From DASYXW01 sp035934405 (GTDB lineage Bacteria > Acidobacteriota > Terriglobia > UBA7540), in assembly GCA_035934405.1 (NCBI GenBank), contig DASYXW010000012.1:62001-126000 (forward strand): 64,000 nucleotides of DNA, written 5' to 3'. Below the pieces are notes generated by a model, which had not been told where the DNA came from, did no database searches, and saw only the letters and a list, made by a program, of their open reading frames with translations. Below, piece by piece: positions 8,584 to 17,481 of the stretch; the stretch's first letter is position 1, and each line of letters opens with the position of its first letter. Both the position numbers and the translations under genes were made by a program.

Positions 8584-9083
8584 GCAGTTGCCTTCGGCGG
8601 GTTGTCGTCCGGCTTGGCCGTCTCCCCTCCAGCGCGTACCGCGGCGTCCATCCAACCCATCAGCGTCGCGTCGTCCACTTCGCCCGTGTAATCAAACACT
8701 ACCTTGCCGTTCTTGTCGAGAATCGTGGTGTGCGGAAAGTCGCCGTTGAAGAACTTGTGAACCAGCGGCATCTGCGCCAGGCGCGGCACCGGCCGCGAGG
8801 CATCCACGATCACGAAGTGAACACGGTCGCCATAATCGCGATAAAGCTCCACCGTGCGCAGCGCCTCCCGCTTGGCGTTGTAACAGAACTCGGCGTAAAA
8901 GAAGATGTAGTTCGGCATTCCCTTCACGATGCCGTCGCCCATGTGGTGGCCCTTGATAATGGGACCCTGCCAGCTATTCTTGATGTAATCCAGGCCCGGC
9001 GTGAGCTTCAGATGGTCGGCAGCGCCGCCGAGAGCGGGCGTGAGCAGGCACAGCCCGATGCCTATCGCGAGATGTCTCTTCAT
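8574..9083 (-). CDS. Periplasmic thioredoxin-fold protein lacking a CxxC motif
   Basis: This 169-residue protein has a signal peptide (about 1-21). The body resembles a thioredoxin-like domain: an FFYAEFCYNAK strand-helix start where CxxC would be, HFVIVDAS, then FPHTTILDKNGKVVFDYTGE with the cis-Pro-like segment. Only one active-site cysteine (EFC) remains, so it is unlikely to be a normal dithiol oxidoreductase and may use a single thiol or be structural. It follows the Kdo-hydroxylase-like gene on the same strand with a 43-bp gap. Start ATG at 9083. Confidence 0.72.
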   Translation of the reverse strand: MKRHLAIGIGLCLLTPALGGAADHLKLTPGLDYIKNSWQGPIIKGHHMGDGIVKGMPNYIFFYAEFCYNAKREALRTVELYRDYGDRVHFVIVDASRPVPRLAQMPLVHKFFNGDFPHTTILDKNGKVVFDYTGEVDDATLMGWMDAAVRAGGETAKPDDNPPKATAGN

Positions 9084-9126
9084 CCGTCGTCTCCATCCCC
9101 TTCTGATTCCATTCTACCGGATGCCG

Positions 9127-10062
9127 TCAGTTCGTGAGCGGGGAGCCGCAAAGTTTTTCGAGGATGCTCACCGGCGCCCGGTCCGGTGCCACCAGTGACT
9201 GACGCGGCACGATGAACGTCTGCTCCAGCGCGAACTGGCCGGAAAGGACGGCGTGGGGCACGGTATCGGTGAAGACGATCCACGTGGAGTTGGGCGGAAA
9301 TTCCCACTGCGACTTCGGCGAGGTCTCCTGAAAGGCGCGGTTTCGCTTGAGGTAATCGTGGAAGCCCAGCATGAAGGCGTCGTAGGGCGAGCGGTCTGCC
9401 ACCGGCAGACCGGCGGAATGCGCCAGCCGCGGCAGCAGACGGCGCAACGGACGCCAGGGTGAACGCGCCTGCGCGGCGAACTTGGCGAGGCCCGCGTCAC
9501 CGGCGTATCCGCCCGCCAGCGCCGCAAAAGGCTCGCCCGTCAGCCACACGCGCGGCTGAGCCGGATTGATGTTGGTGAACACGCGCAGAATGCGGCCGCC
9601 GTTCGTGGGCCGCGTGGGAAAGGCATCCACATGCAGCAGGTCATTGCGCGCCTTGGTCGCAAGCTTCCGGCCGGATTCTTCCACCGAGCGAAAGCTTGCC
9701 AGATCTACCTTCCAGCCGCTGGCGTAAGGCGCCAGGAACCTCGCTGCGAATCCGATCACCTCGCGGGAGTAGGCGCGCATGATGCTGCACAGCGCCTCGG
9801 CGTCGGCGCTGCCGCGGGCCACGCCGCGAACGCGATCCTCCTTCGGCCGGTAGGAAATGTTCTTGAAATAGGTGGAGGACGATTGCCGCACTTCGGTGAG
9901 GAAGGCGCGGTCCGGTTGCGGCAAGCGAAAGGGAGTCCGGCCGAAGAAGAGGATCTCACCCTGCTCCAGCCGCTCGCAATACCAGCGCGAGCGCTCGTCC
10001 TTGCGGCCCGGCTCCGCCCATCCCTCCGCCGTGTAGTCCTGGACGTCAACGAGGCCGATGGC
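9127..10062 (-). CDS. Kdo hydroxylase-like Fe(II)/2-oxoglutarate dioxygenase with disrupted or non-standard start
   Basis: The frame encodes about 311 residues resembling the Kdo 3-hydroxylase (KdoO) family, which hydroxylates Kdo of the LPS inner core. The metal motif HxD lies in LLHVDAFPTRP, followed by ILRVFTNINP, with a second candidate His in TVPHAVLSG. The conserved N-terminal segment LEQGEILFFGRTPFRLP is encoded upstream of the first standard start codon (TTG at 9924). Between the TGA at 10063-10065 and 9924 there is no ATG, GTG or TTG in frame. A well-placed ATG behind ggaggg at about 10067 is in another frame. The simplest reading is a single-base indel near the start, in the genome or the assembly. 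If only the TTG at 9924 is used, the product loses about 46 conserved residues. Confidence 0.7.
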   Translation of the reverse strand, partial: AIGLVDVQDYTAEGWAEPGRKDERSRWYCERLEQGEILFFGRTPFRLPQPDRAFLTEVRQSSSTYFKNISYRPKEDRVRGVARGSADAEALCSIMRAYSREVIGFAARFLAPYASGWKVDLASFRSVEESGRKLATKARNDLLHVDAFPTRPTNGGRILRVFTNINPAQPRVWLTGEPFAALAGGYAGDAGLAKFAAQARSPWRPLRRLLPRLAHSAGLPVADRSPYDAFMLGFHDYLKRNRAFQETSPKSQWEFPPNSTWIVFTDTVPHAVLSGQFALEQTFIVPRQSLVAPDRAPVSILEKLCGSPLTN

Positions 10063-10177
10063 TCATCCCTCCGCGCTCGGTTCATGCTAGCACATTCCCC
10101 TGCAGCGCCGCGCTCTTGACGGCGCCCGCGTCACCTTGACGTTTCCCCTTGATGTTCTCCCGCGTCGAAATTTGCTC

Positions 10178-10206
10178 TTGACAGGCCGGGGTCACTGCTA
10201 TATACT
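10178..10206 (+). promoter_or_regulatory. Near-consensus sigma70 promoter
   Basis: TTGACA (10178-10183), a spacer of exactly 17 bp, and TATACT (10201-10206). This is the best match to a housekeeping promoter in the window. It points to a transcript starting near 10213, some 600 nt before the next + strand gene. Confidence 0.75.
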
Positions 10207-10212
10207 AAGCGT

Positions 10213-10813
10213 TCAACTACTGATGAGGTATAATACGTCGGGCTTGGGGCGCAAGCCCTGGGAAGGCGCACTCAAGTGGAGCTTGGAATGTGGTTTGGAG
10301 CGGGCGAGGTTGAGCCGATGTACTCTTTAGGACGCAGAACTCACCACTGCAAGATTCAGAGGGCCGTTGGGCCTCTGGCCGGGAGGTTTGACGCACAAAG
10401 CCGTAATATTATTTGGAATCAATCGGATGCTGGACTACATCTCAAACCTGTCTTTTCTGTCCCTCGAAGCCGGAATGTGCTTTAGAATCAATGGGGCCGG
10501 AGAGTGCATCTCCCAAGCCCCAAAGTCTCTATTGCAGAATGGACCGGCAAGCCTGGACGCATCGAAGGGTGGCGTAACGTTGATATGTTTGTGTCATTTC
10601 TTCTTGCATCAGCCCCACGCTTAGAGTAACCTTCCGTGGTTTCTCGGGGGGCAGTATCATAAGATCAGTCCGGATCGTCTCAATGGAATCCAACGATCTC
10701 GCTCCAAGGCTCCCCGGCGAAAGAATCGTTCCCGTTCTTCTTCTTCAGAACCCTCGCTATCATGAGCGGCGCTTCGCCGCGACCGCGTCAAATTCTCCAA
10801 CCAGGAGTCGACC
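10213..10813 (+). other. Long non-coding leader or RNA gene between promoter and Ig-repeat protein
   Basis: About 600 bases follow the strong promoter with no convincing gene; short frames here lack ribosome-binding sites and family resemblance. Two hairpins are visible: gggcttg / caagccc (10240-10258) and a stem with one G-G mismatch at 10358-10376. No intrinsic terminator is obvious, so the transcript may continue into the gene at 10814. I recognise no known riboswitch or small-RNA family. Confidence 0.45.
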
Positions 10814-13800
10814 ATGTTTACTCGAATCTCGCTTTCAGCCAAGCCGTGCCTCGCGCTCGCGGCGCTTCTCGCGTGGTGTGTTCTCCCCTCCTGGGCGCAG
10901 GAGGCGCCGCAATCCGCGCCGAGCGTCCGCTCTGACGTCCACCACGATGTTTCTCCGCCGCTGCGCGAGCTCATCCGGATAGCGTCACAGACACCGCCAA
11001 CCACCAGGGCGCCTCATGTGATTCCACTGCGCCACGCCGGTCCGCTGGCGCCTCAGGAATTTCCGCCCAAGCCGGACCCTGTCCTGCAGACCACCGAGGG
11101 ACCGCTTGTGAGCACCACGGCGGGCCTCAACTTCGATGGTGTCGGCGCCAATGGTTCGGCTCCCTCCGACTCGAACGGAGCCGCCGGCGCCACCCAGTTC
11201 GTCGAGTGGGTCAACAGCGAATTCGCCATCTACAACAAGTCTACCGGCGCCTTGATTTCGGGACCGACGGCCGGGAACACGCTCTGGAGCGGCTTTGGCG
11301 GCGGCTGCGAGACCAACAATGACGGCGACATCATGGCCAAATACGATCGCGCCGCCGGACGCTGGGTGCTGGCGCAGTTCTCCGTCAGCACCACGCCATA
11401 TCTCTATTGCGTCGCGGTTTCCACCACCTCGGACGCCACCGGAACTTTCAACCGCTACTCGTTTTCCTTCGGCAACACCGACTTTCCCGACTACCCCAAG
11501 ATGGGAATCTGGCCTGACGCCTACTACGCCGCGTTCAACATCTTCGCCAACGGGTCAACCTTCACCGGCGCCGACGCCTGCGCCATGGACCGCAACGCGA
11601 TGCTCGCCGGTTCGACGGCCACCATCCAGTGCTTCCTGCAAAGTTCGAGCGTCTTCAGCTTGCTGCCTTCCGACCAGGATGGCGCCACTGCTCCTCCGAG
11701 CGGCGAGCCGGACTTTTTCCTCGGTCTTGACGGCAGCAGCACCAGCGTTCTCGATCTCTACAAGTTTCACGTGGACTTCACCAATCCCGCCAACTCGACG
11801 TTTACCGGCCCAACCCAGATTGGCGTCGCGTCTTACAGCCAGGCTTGTGGCGGCGGCACCTGCATACCCCAATCCGGCACCACGCAGCAACTGGATTCGC
11901 TCGGCGACCGCCTGATGTATCGCCTCGCCTATCGCAACTTCGGCGATCACGAGGCGCTGGTGGTGAATCACTCCGTCACCTCGGGTTCGAGCACCGGCGT
12001 GCGCTGGTATGAGATTCGCAGTCCCAACGCCACGCCCACCCTCTACCAGCAGGGCACCTTTGCTCCGGATTCGAGCTACCGCTGGATGGGCTCGATCGCC
12101 ATGGACCAATCCGGCGACATCGCCGTCGGCTACAGCGTGTCTTCCAGCAGCCTCCATCCCGAAATCCATTACACCGGCCGCGTGCCCGGCGACGCGCTCG
12201 GCACGATGGAGTCCGAAGCCACCATCATCAATGGCGGAGGTTCGCAGAACGGAGGGTTGAGCCGCTGGGGCGATTACAGCAGCATGGCGCTCGACCCCGT
12301 GGATGACTGCACCTTCTGGTACGTCGACCAGTACCTCGCCGCGAGCGGCAGCTTCAATTGGAACACCCGCATCGGATCGTTCAAGTTCACCTCCTGCGGC
12401 GGCACGACCGGAAGCTTCGCCGTCTCGGCCACACCCTCTTCCCAGACGGTCAGCGCCGGCGGCAGCACAACGTACACGGCCACCGTTACTCCCAGCGGCG
12501 GATTCAGCGGCGTGGTGAGCTTTAGCGCCAGCGGCTTGCCTTCGGGCGCTTCGGCCAGCTTCAATCCGACTTCGGTCACCGGTTCCGGCTCATCGACGAT
12601 GACGGTGACCACCAGCAGTAGCACGCCCACCGGCACGTACACGCTCACCATCACCGGCACGAGCGGCAGCCTGACGAGCTCCACCACGGTCTCATTGGTC
12701 GTCAATGCTTCGCCGAACTTCTCGATCTCGGCCACGCCTTCCTCGCAGAGTGTTACGCAGGGCGGCAGCACCACCTACACGGCGACAATCGCGGCGCAGA
12801 ACGGATTCACCGGCGTGGTGAGCTTCAGTTCCAGTGGTCTGCCTTCGGGCGCCTCGGCCAGCTTCAATCCCACTTCGGTCACCGGCTCCGGGTCTTCCAC
12901 CGTGACTGTATCCACCAGCATCACCACCCCTACCGGGACCTATACGCTTACCTTCACCGGCACCAGCGGCAGCTTGGTCCATTCCGCTACCGTTTCGCTC
13001 GTCGTGACGGGAAGCGGTGGCGGCGGCCAAACCGCCACCTATAACTCCACCCTCAAGGCACCGGAGTGCTCCGTCGCGGGCAGTTCCTGTGACTCGGGTC
13101 CGACGCTGCTGCTCGGCCGCGATCACATCTCCGGCGGCGCCGAGCCGAACCAGCCCAACACCATCAAGAGCGCCTGCGCTGACGGCACCTCCGGCGTTTT
13201 CCACTCCGACGAGTCCAATGATCGCCTGGTGGTGGCAACCACGAACGGCAGCACACTCGCTCCGGGCGCGACGGTCACCGTCACCGCCACGGTTTGGGCA
13301 TACAGCAACGGTTCGCAGGACGCGCTCGACCTTTATTACGCCGCGAACGCCAACAGCCCCACTTGGACAGCCATCAAGACGGGCATTGTTCCTCCGGCCG
13401 GCGGCGCCCAGACCCTCTCGGCCACTTACACGTTGCCCAGCGGCAGCCTCCAGGCAGTCCGCGCGCAGTTCCGCTATCTGGGCAGCGCCTCGTCCTGCAC
13501 CACCGGCTCTTACAACGACCACGACGACCTGATCTTCGCCACGGGCGCAGGCACCGCGGGCTTCACGGTGGGCGCTTCGCCCTCTTCGGTGACCGTCAAC
13601 CAGGGGTCCACCGCCACGAGCACCATCACGGTCACCAGCCAGAATGGCTTTAGCTCGGCGACAACGCTGACCGCCTCGGGCCTTCCGAGCGGCGTCACCG
13701 CGGCGTTCTCGCCCAATCCCGTCACGCCGCCTTCTAACGGCAGCGTCACCTCCACGCTCACCTTCACGGCCTCTTCTTCGGCCACCATCGGCACGTCCAA

Positions 13801-14338
13801 CGTGACCGTGACGGGAACTTCCGGGACGCTCACCAGCAGCACCACCATCAGCCTCACCGTCAGCGCCCCTTCGAGTCAGCTCATCATCAACGGCGGGTTC
13901 GAGACCGGCACTCTGAGCAATTGGACGGCGGGCGGTGTCTATCTGCCGTTCGTGACTACCGTCCAGAAACACAGCGGGACGTACAGCGCGCAGCTTGGCT
14001 CAAGCGTTGAACCGGAGCCGAACGGCGACTCGTCCATCTACCAGACCATCGCCATTCCCTCGACGGCGACGAAGGTGACGCTTACGTTCTGGTACTGGCC
14101 GTTCACCACCGACACCATTCAGTACGACTGGCAGGAAGCCCAGGTGCAGAACACTTCAGGCACGACGCTGGCCGAGATTTTCAAGGTCGCTTCCAACGCC
14201 CAGGCTTGGACCGAGGTGACTTACGATCTGACCTCGTACAAAGGCCAGACCATTCGTATATACTTTAACGACCACGAGGATGGATACGGTGACCTGACGT
14301 ACATGTACCTCGACGACGTCAGCGTCACTTCACAGTAG
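10814..14338 (+). CDS. Large secreted Ig-repeat protein with C-terminal carbohydrate-binding-like domain
   Basis: This 1174-residue protein has a signal peptide (about 1-28, ending SWAQ). An N-terminal domain of about 500 residues follows; it looks like a beta-propeller/sialidase-like region (VEWVNSEFAIYNKSTG, FPDYPKMGIWPDAYYAAFN), but the family is uncertain. Then come two near-identical Ig-like repeats of about 100 residues (each with SGLPSGASASFNPTSVTG), a Gly-linked domain of about 180 residues, a third divergent Ig-like repeat, and a C-terminal jelly-roll-like module starting LIINGGFETG. It is probably a cell-surface or secreted adhesive or binding protein. Start ATG has aggag upstream. 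It is preceded by the long leader and ends in a strong terminator. Confidence 0.85.
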   Translation: MFTRISLSAKPCLALAALLAWCVLPSWAQEAPQSAPSVRSDVHHDVSPPLRELIRIASQTPPTTRAPHVIPLRHAGPLAPQEFPPKPDPVLQTTEGPLVSTTAGLNFDGVGANGSAPSDSNGAAGATQFVEWVNSEFAIYNKSTGALISGPTAGNTLWSGFGGGCETNNDGDIMAKYDRAAGRWVLAQFSVSTTPYLYCVAVSTTSDATGTFNRYSFSFGNTDFPDYPKMGIWPDAYYAAFNIFANGSTFTGADACAMDRNAMLAGSTATIQCFLQSSSVFSLLPSDQDGATAPPSGEPDFFLGLDGSSTSVLDLYKFHVDFTNPANSTFTGPTQIGVASYSQACGGGTCIPQSGTTQQLDSLGDRLMYRLAYRNFGDHEALVVNHSVTSGSSTGVRWYEIRSPNATPTLYQQGTFAPDSSYRWMGSIAMDQSGDIAVGYSVSSSSLHPEIHYTGRVPGDALGTMESEATIINGGGSQNGGLSRWGDYSSMALDPVDDCTFWYVDQYLAASGSFNWNTRIGSFKFTSCGGTTGSFAVSATPSSQTVSAGGSTTYTATVTPSGGFSGVVSFSASGLPSGASASFNPTSVTGSGSSTMTVTTSSSTPTGTYTLTITGTSGSLTSSTTVSLVVNASPNFSISATPSSQSVTQGGSTTYTATIAAQNGFTGVVSFSSSGLPSGASASFNPTSVTGSGSSTVTVSTSITTPTGTYTLTFTGTSGSLVHSATVSLVVTGSGGGGQTATYNSTLKAPECSVAGSSCDSGPTLLLGRDHISGGAEPNQPNTIKSACADGTSGVFHSDESNDRLVVATTNGSTLAPGATVTVTATVWAYSNGSQDALDLYYAANANSPTWTAIKTGIVPPAGGAQTLSATYTLPSGSLQAVRAQFRYLGSASSCTTGSYNDHDDLIFATGAGTAGFTVGASPSSVTVNQGSTATSTITVTSQNGFSSATTLTASGLPSGVTAAFSPNPVTPPSNGSVTSTLTFTASSSATIGTSNVTVTGTSGTLTSSTTISLTVSAPSSQLIINGGFETGTLSNWTAGGVYLPFVTTVQKHSGTYSAQLGSSVEPEPNGDSSIYQTIAIPSTATKVTLTFWYWPFTTDTIQYDWQEAQVQNTSGTTLAEIFKVASNAQAWTEVTYDLTSYKGQTIRIYFNDHEDGYGDLTYMYLDDVSVTSQ

Positions 14339-14379
14339 GTGTTTTAAGAGGTGTCGCAGCACGTTCTGGAATCCGAAAA

Positions 14380-14407
14380 GGGCACGGCTTCGGCCGTGCC
14401 CTTTTTT
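14380..14407 (+). terminator. Intrinsic terminator of the Ig-repeat gene
   Basis: GGGCACGGC and GCCGTGCCC form a perfect 9-bp stem closed by a TTCG tetraloop, followed directly by six T residues. It lies about 40 bp after the TAG of the 1174-residue gene. Confidence 0.95.
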
Positions 14408-14448
14408 GGATCCGGTTGCTGCGGCTACCTCGAACCCAAGGAGGGTAA

Positions 14449-16143
14449 GTGAACGACGCAAGGACTAGCTTTTTTCAAGACAATTCCGGCCGGGAACCGC
14501 GGCGCGGCGCGGCGATGCTGTTCCTGCTGCCTCTTGCTTTCGCCGTGGCAACGGCGGCGCAAGGACAGAGCGTGAAAATCACACAGCTTGCGATTTCAGG
14601 CGCTTCGGCCACGTTCGGCTCCGGAGTGAACAGCAAGAGCCAGGTGGCCGGATACTCGGTCGCCGGCAGCGTGACCAAAGGTTTCGAGTGGCTCGGCGGC
14701 ACGCATTATACGACCATCGTTTTCAGTGGCTCCAACAATTTCACCCGTGCGCTCGGCATCAACGATTCCGGCGAAATCGTGGGCGACTTCCTGAGCAGCA
14801 CAGACGGCTTCACGCACGGGTTTACCGACGTCAACGGCACCCTGACCCAGTACGACGTGCCGGGCGGGCTCGGAAAGTTCAGCACCTCGCTCTATGACAT
14901 CGACAACAACGGCGATTTGGCCGGCTCGGCCAACGGCCAGGGGTTCGTGAGCATCGGCGGCGTGGTGACCATGTTTAACGGCAGCGGCACCGACCTCACC
15001 ACTACATTCGCCATCAACGATTCCCACGTCGCCGTCGGCCAGTACCTCGACTCCAGCGGCAATTCGCACGGCTTCATGTGGTCGAACGGAACGATCACCG
15101 AGATTACTTTCCCCGGCGCGGCTCAAACCTCATGTCAGGGGATCAACGACTTGGGCGAAATCACCGGCTTCTACATTGACAGCACCGGAGCCCAGCACGG
15201 TTTTACCGATATCAACGGTGTGTTCACGGCGTCTGATTTGCCGTTCATCGGCGGAGTCAACAAGACGGGCGTTTATGTGGGCAACTACGCCGGACCCCCC
15301 GCCGGCACCTACGGTTTTCTCGCCTCGGCGCAATCCTTCAAGCCCTCCACCGTCAAGGTGTCCGGCGCCAAGGGCACCAGCATTTTTGACATCAACGATT
15401 CAAACGTGATGGTCGGCTACTACATCACCTCGGCCGGCGTCTCCCACGGCCTGATGCTCAGCGGAACCACCGCGACGAATATCGACGACCCCAACGGCGT
15501 AGGCAACACGTTTTGCTACGCCATCAACTCCAGCAATCAGATCGTCGGCTACTACGCCCCCACCGGCAACCCCAGCGGAGCGGTCGGGTTTTACTACGCC
15601 GGCGGGACCTTCACGGACATCACCGGTCCGGCGGGGGCGACATTCGTCCAGGCGCTCGGCATCAACGATTCCGGCGAGATTAGCGGACTCTTCGTGGACT
15701 CCAAGGGCAAAGAGCACGGGTTCATCCTTAGCGGCATCGGCGGGACGTACACCCAGTTGGACGTCCCCGGCGCGCCGCAAACCTACGCCTGGGGCATCAA
15801 CGCCGGCGGAGAGGTCACCGTGGGCTTCATGGCCAGCGGAACCCTTACTCTCGTGACCGAAGCCGCCCTCTACAACGGCTCCACCTACACCACGATCAAT
15901 CTCCCCGGCGCTCCAACCATGTTCGTGCACGGCATTGACAAAAACGGCGACCTCACCTACTCGTGGACCGACGGCAACGGCAACACCCATGCCGGATTGC
16001 TGAGCAGCGGCTCCTACTATCTGCTGGACGATTCGAGCGGCACGAACACTGCGGCGTACGGCATCAACGATTCCGCTGTGATCGCCGGCCGTTATATGAC
16101 CAAGGGGAGTTCGAACTTCGCAGGCTTCAAAGGGCAGAAGTAA
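14449..16143 (+). CDS. Secreted HAF-repeat protein
   Basis: This 564-residue protein has an N-terminal hydrophobic segment (about 22-40, ending AQGQ). Roughly a dozen repeats of 40-50 residues follow, each built on a core like INDSGEIVG followed by HGF or GFxx. This is the pattern of the HAF family of probable extracellular repeats, likely a propeller-like secreted or surface protein. Function unknown. It starts at GTG 14449 with a strong aaggaggg 5 nt upstream. It lies between a terminator and a convergent gene. Confidence 0.85.
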   Translation: MNDARTSFFQDNSGREPRRGAAMLFLLPLAFAVATAAQGQSVKITQLAISGASATFGSGVNSKSQVAGYSVAGSVTKGFEWLGGTHYTTIVFSGSNNFTRALGINDSGEIVGDFLSSTDGFTHGFTDVNGTLTQYDVPGGLGKFSTSLYDIDNNGDLAGSANGQGFVSIGGVVTMFNGSGTDLTTTFAINDSHVAVGQYLDSSGNSHGFMWSNGTITEITFPGAAQTSCQGINDLGEITGFYIDSTGAQHGFTDINGVFTASDLPFIGGVNKTGVYVGNYAGPPAGTYGFLASAQSFKPSTVKVSGAKGTSIFDINDSNVMVGYYITSAGVSHGLMLSGTTATNIDDPNGVGNTFCYAINSSNQIVGYYAPTGNPSGAVGFYYAGGTFTDITGPAGATFVQALGINDSGEISGLFVDSKGKEHGFILSGIGGTYTQLDVPGAPQTYAWGINAGGEVTVGFMASGTLTLVTEAALYNGSTYTTINLPGAPTMFVHGIDKNGDLTYSWTDGNGNTHAGLLSSGSYYLLDDSSGTNTAAYGINDSAVIAGRYMTKGSSNFAGFKGQK

Positions 16144-16150
16144 TCCCCTC

Positions 16151-16191
16151 AAAAAAAAATGGGAGAGATCCGGATGATCCGGGTCTCTCCC
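16151..16191 (-). terminator. Intrinsic terminator for the - strand secreted protein gene
   Basis: Read on the - strand, gggagagacccgg / ccggatctctccc forms a long stem (16161-16191) closed by a 4-nt loop and followed by nine T residues (A-tract at 16151-16159). It sits 54 bp past the TAA of the gene at 16245-17027 and directly abuts the HAF gene stop. Confidence 0.9.
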
Positions 16192-16244
16192 GATATCTTC
16201 GAAGCGCCTGGTCGGCGCCTCTCAGCAAGTTTCCTTACACCTGC

Positions 16245-17027
16245 TTACTCTCCTCTGCCGATCACGCCCGCCGAGCTGGCATTGCAGCCGAGCGTGCTGA
16301 CTTCGCAGAGAGGAGTATAGGTGAAGCCGAAGAACGCAGAGTTGAAAAACCCATGGAACTGCGGCTCCGCCGGTCCAACAGCATTCAGACCGAAGGTGTT
16401 GTCGAGGAACCACTGGGCGGTGCAGCCCGAGTCACCCGAGTTCGTGCACTGCGGCACCACGGATTCCCAATAGTTACCCGGCCCGAGGTGGACCGTCGTT
16501 CCCAGAGCCGTCTTCACCGTGTACTCGGTGCGGCCGAAGGCGACGCGGCCGGTGGGTACAGCAGTGGCAGTGGTGGTTCCGGAAGCGATGATGGTTCCAG
16601 GGCTGCCGTTGTTCATGTCAATGGCGATCGTCCACGAGGCCTGCGCCGGGTCAAGCACGCCCGTGTCGCCGACGTTGTTGCCGAAGAGAGCCGTCACTGC
16701 CCATTTTTGACCTACCGGAACAGTGAAGGGAGAGAAGGTGGTGGTGAGGGGTACGTTGACGGTGTTGCCGTTCGCGAAACCGTCGGCGTTGGACTTGGTG
16801 GTGTCAATGTCGCCGCCGTAGAACAGGCATCCCGGGCTGCAGTAAGGGGGTATGGTGTCAACATGCTTGGGGTGGTCCAGCATGACCGGCGGGTGAGCCG
16901 GCGCCAGAATATTCCAGCCGACTGCCGGCACGGGCCGCTGCGCGCTACTCTGCGCCGCCGCCGTCCGGCTGACAAACGGAACCAGCGCTGCGAGCAGCGC
17001 CAAAGTGACAAGCGTCTTTTTTACCAT
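16245..17027 (-). CDS. Secreted protein, function unknown
   Basis: This 260-residue protein has a clear signal peptide (MVKKTLVTLALLAALVPF, cleavage near AAAQ). The mature chain is rich in Gly/Thr/Asn and has several Cys (PYCSPGCLFYGG, QCTNSGDSGC), suggesting a disulfide-linked beta-sandwich. The start is ATG 17027 because AGGAGG lies 4 nt upstream; the frame is open further back to 17075, but that part has no ribosome-binding site. It has its own terminator and a structured leader. It resembles no enzyme I recognise. Confidence 0.72.
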   Translation of the reverse strand: MVKKTLVTLALLAALVPFVSRTAAAQSSAQRPVPAVGWNILAPAHPPVMLDHPKHVDTIPPYCSPGCLFYGGDIDTTKSNADGFANGNTVNVPLTTTFSPFTVPVGQKWAVTALFGNNVGDTGVLDPAQASWTIAIDMNNGSPGTIIASGTTTATAVPTGRVAFGRTEYTVKTALGTTVHLGPGNYWESVVPQCTNSGDSGCTAQWFLDNTFGLNAVGPAEPQFHGFFNSAFFGFTYTPLCEVSTLGCNASSAGVIGRGE

Positions 17028-17039
17028 CGATCCTCCTGT

Positions 17040-17275
17040 TGGATTTCCCCTGAGGGGTCTCGCTCGCGTCATCATGCGTTCGATTCTTCGACGGACATCG
17101 GTCCGCCGGTGTTGGAAAAATCCGCTCTGGCTGAGACACCGCGCCGAGCTTCCGGCCCAAGACCGCGGAACCAGTCGCTCGCTTGCCCGGAAGTCTTAAT
17201 CTTCCGGGCTCACATCTCCCGACCAGACCTGTTCGATGCGACGACTTGATATCACAAGGCCGCGAGCTGTGTCAA
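17040..17275 (-). promoter_or_regulatory. Structured 5' leader of the secreted protein gene
   Basis: On the - strand a TTGACA (17270-17275) could be a -35 box, with only a poor -10. Downstream a perfect 9-bp hairpin (GCCCGGAAG / CTTCCGGGC, 17185-17209) is followed by further G+C-rich stems before the ribosome-binding site. A 230-nt folded leader is unusual for such a small gene. I cannot assign it to a known riboswitch class. Confidence 0.4.
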
Positions 17276-17295
17276 TGCCCTACCTGCTCTGCTAT

Positions 17296-17325
17296 GTACC
17301 TGATCTTTAATCACCCCTCAGGTAC
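17296..17325. promoter_or_regulatory. Inverted repeat, possible operator
   Basis: GTACCTGA and TCAGGTAC are perfect 8-bp arms separated by 14 bp, and pairing extends two more positions after a G-T mismatch. It lies in the gap between the divergent secreted-protein and epimerase genes, so a regulator-binding site or a hairpin are both possible. Confidence 0.4.
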
Positions 17326-17481
17326 GTAAGCGAGTGGGCGAGCGGCCTCGATGCCGGCCAATCTACTCAGGGGCAGGGTCGCTGCCTCCGTGAGGAGCTC
17401 GCGGCCACAAGGTTCCAGAAAGTGCGGGCACGAGCCGCGAGAGTGGCTTAGAATCAGTGGGCAAGGCTTGGATCATCTGCC

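Noticed and set aside
10276..10624. Short + strand frames in the gap before the Ig-repeat gene
   Set aside because: No ribosome-binding site, no family resemblance, and they overlap one another.
12692..13972. 426-residue - strand frame
   Set aside because: Antisense shadow of the Ig-repeat gene; its repeats mirror those of the real protein.
15963..17249. 428-residue + strand frame
   Set aside because: Overlaps the end of the HAF gene and runs antisense through the secreted protein gene, whose signal peptide, ribosome-binding site and terminator are clear.
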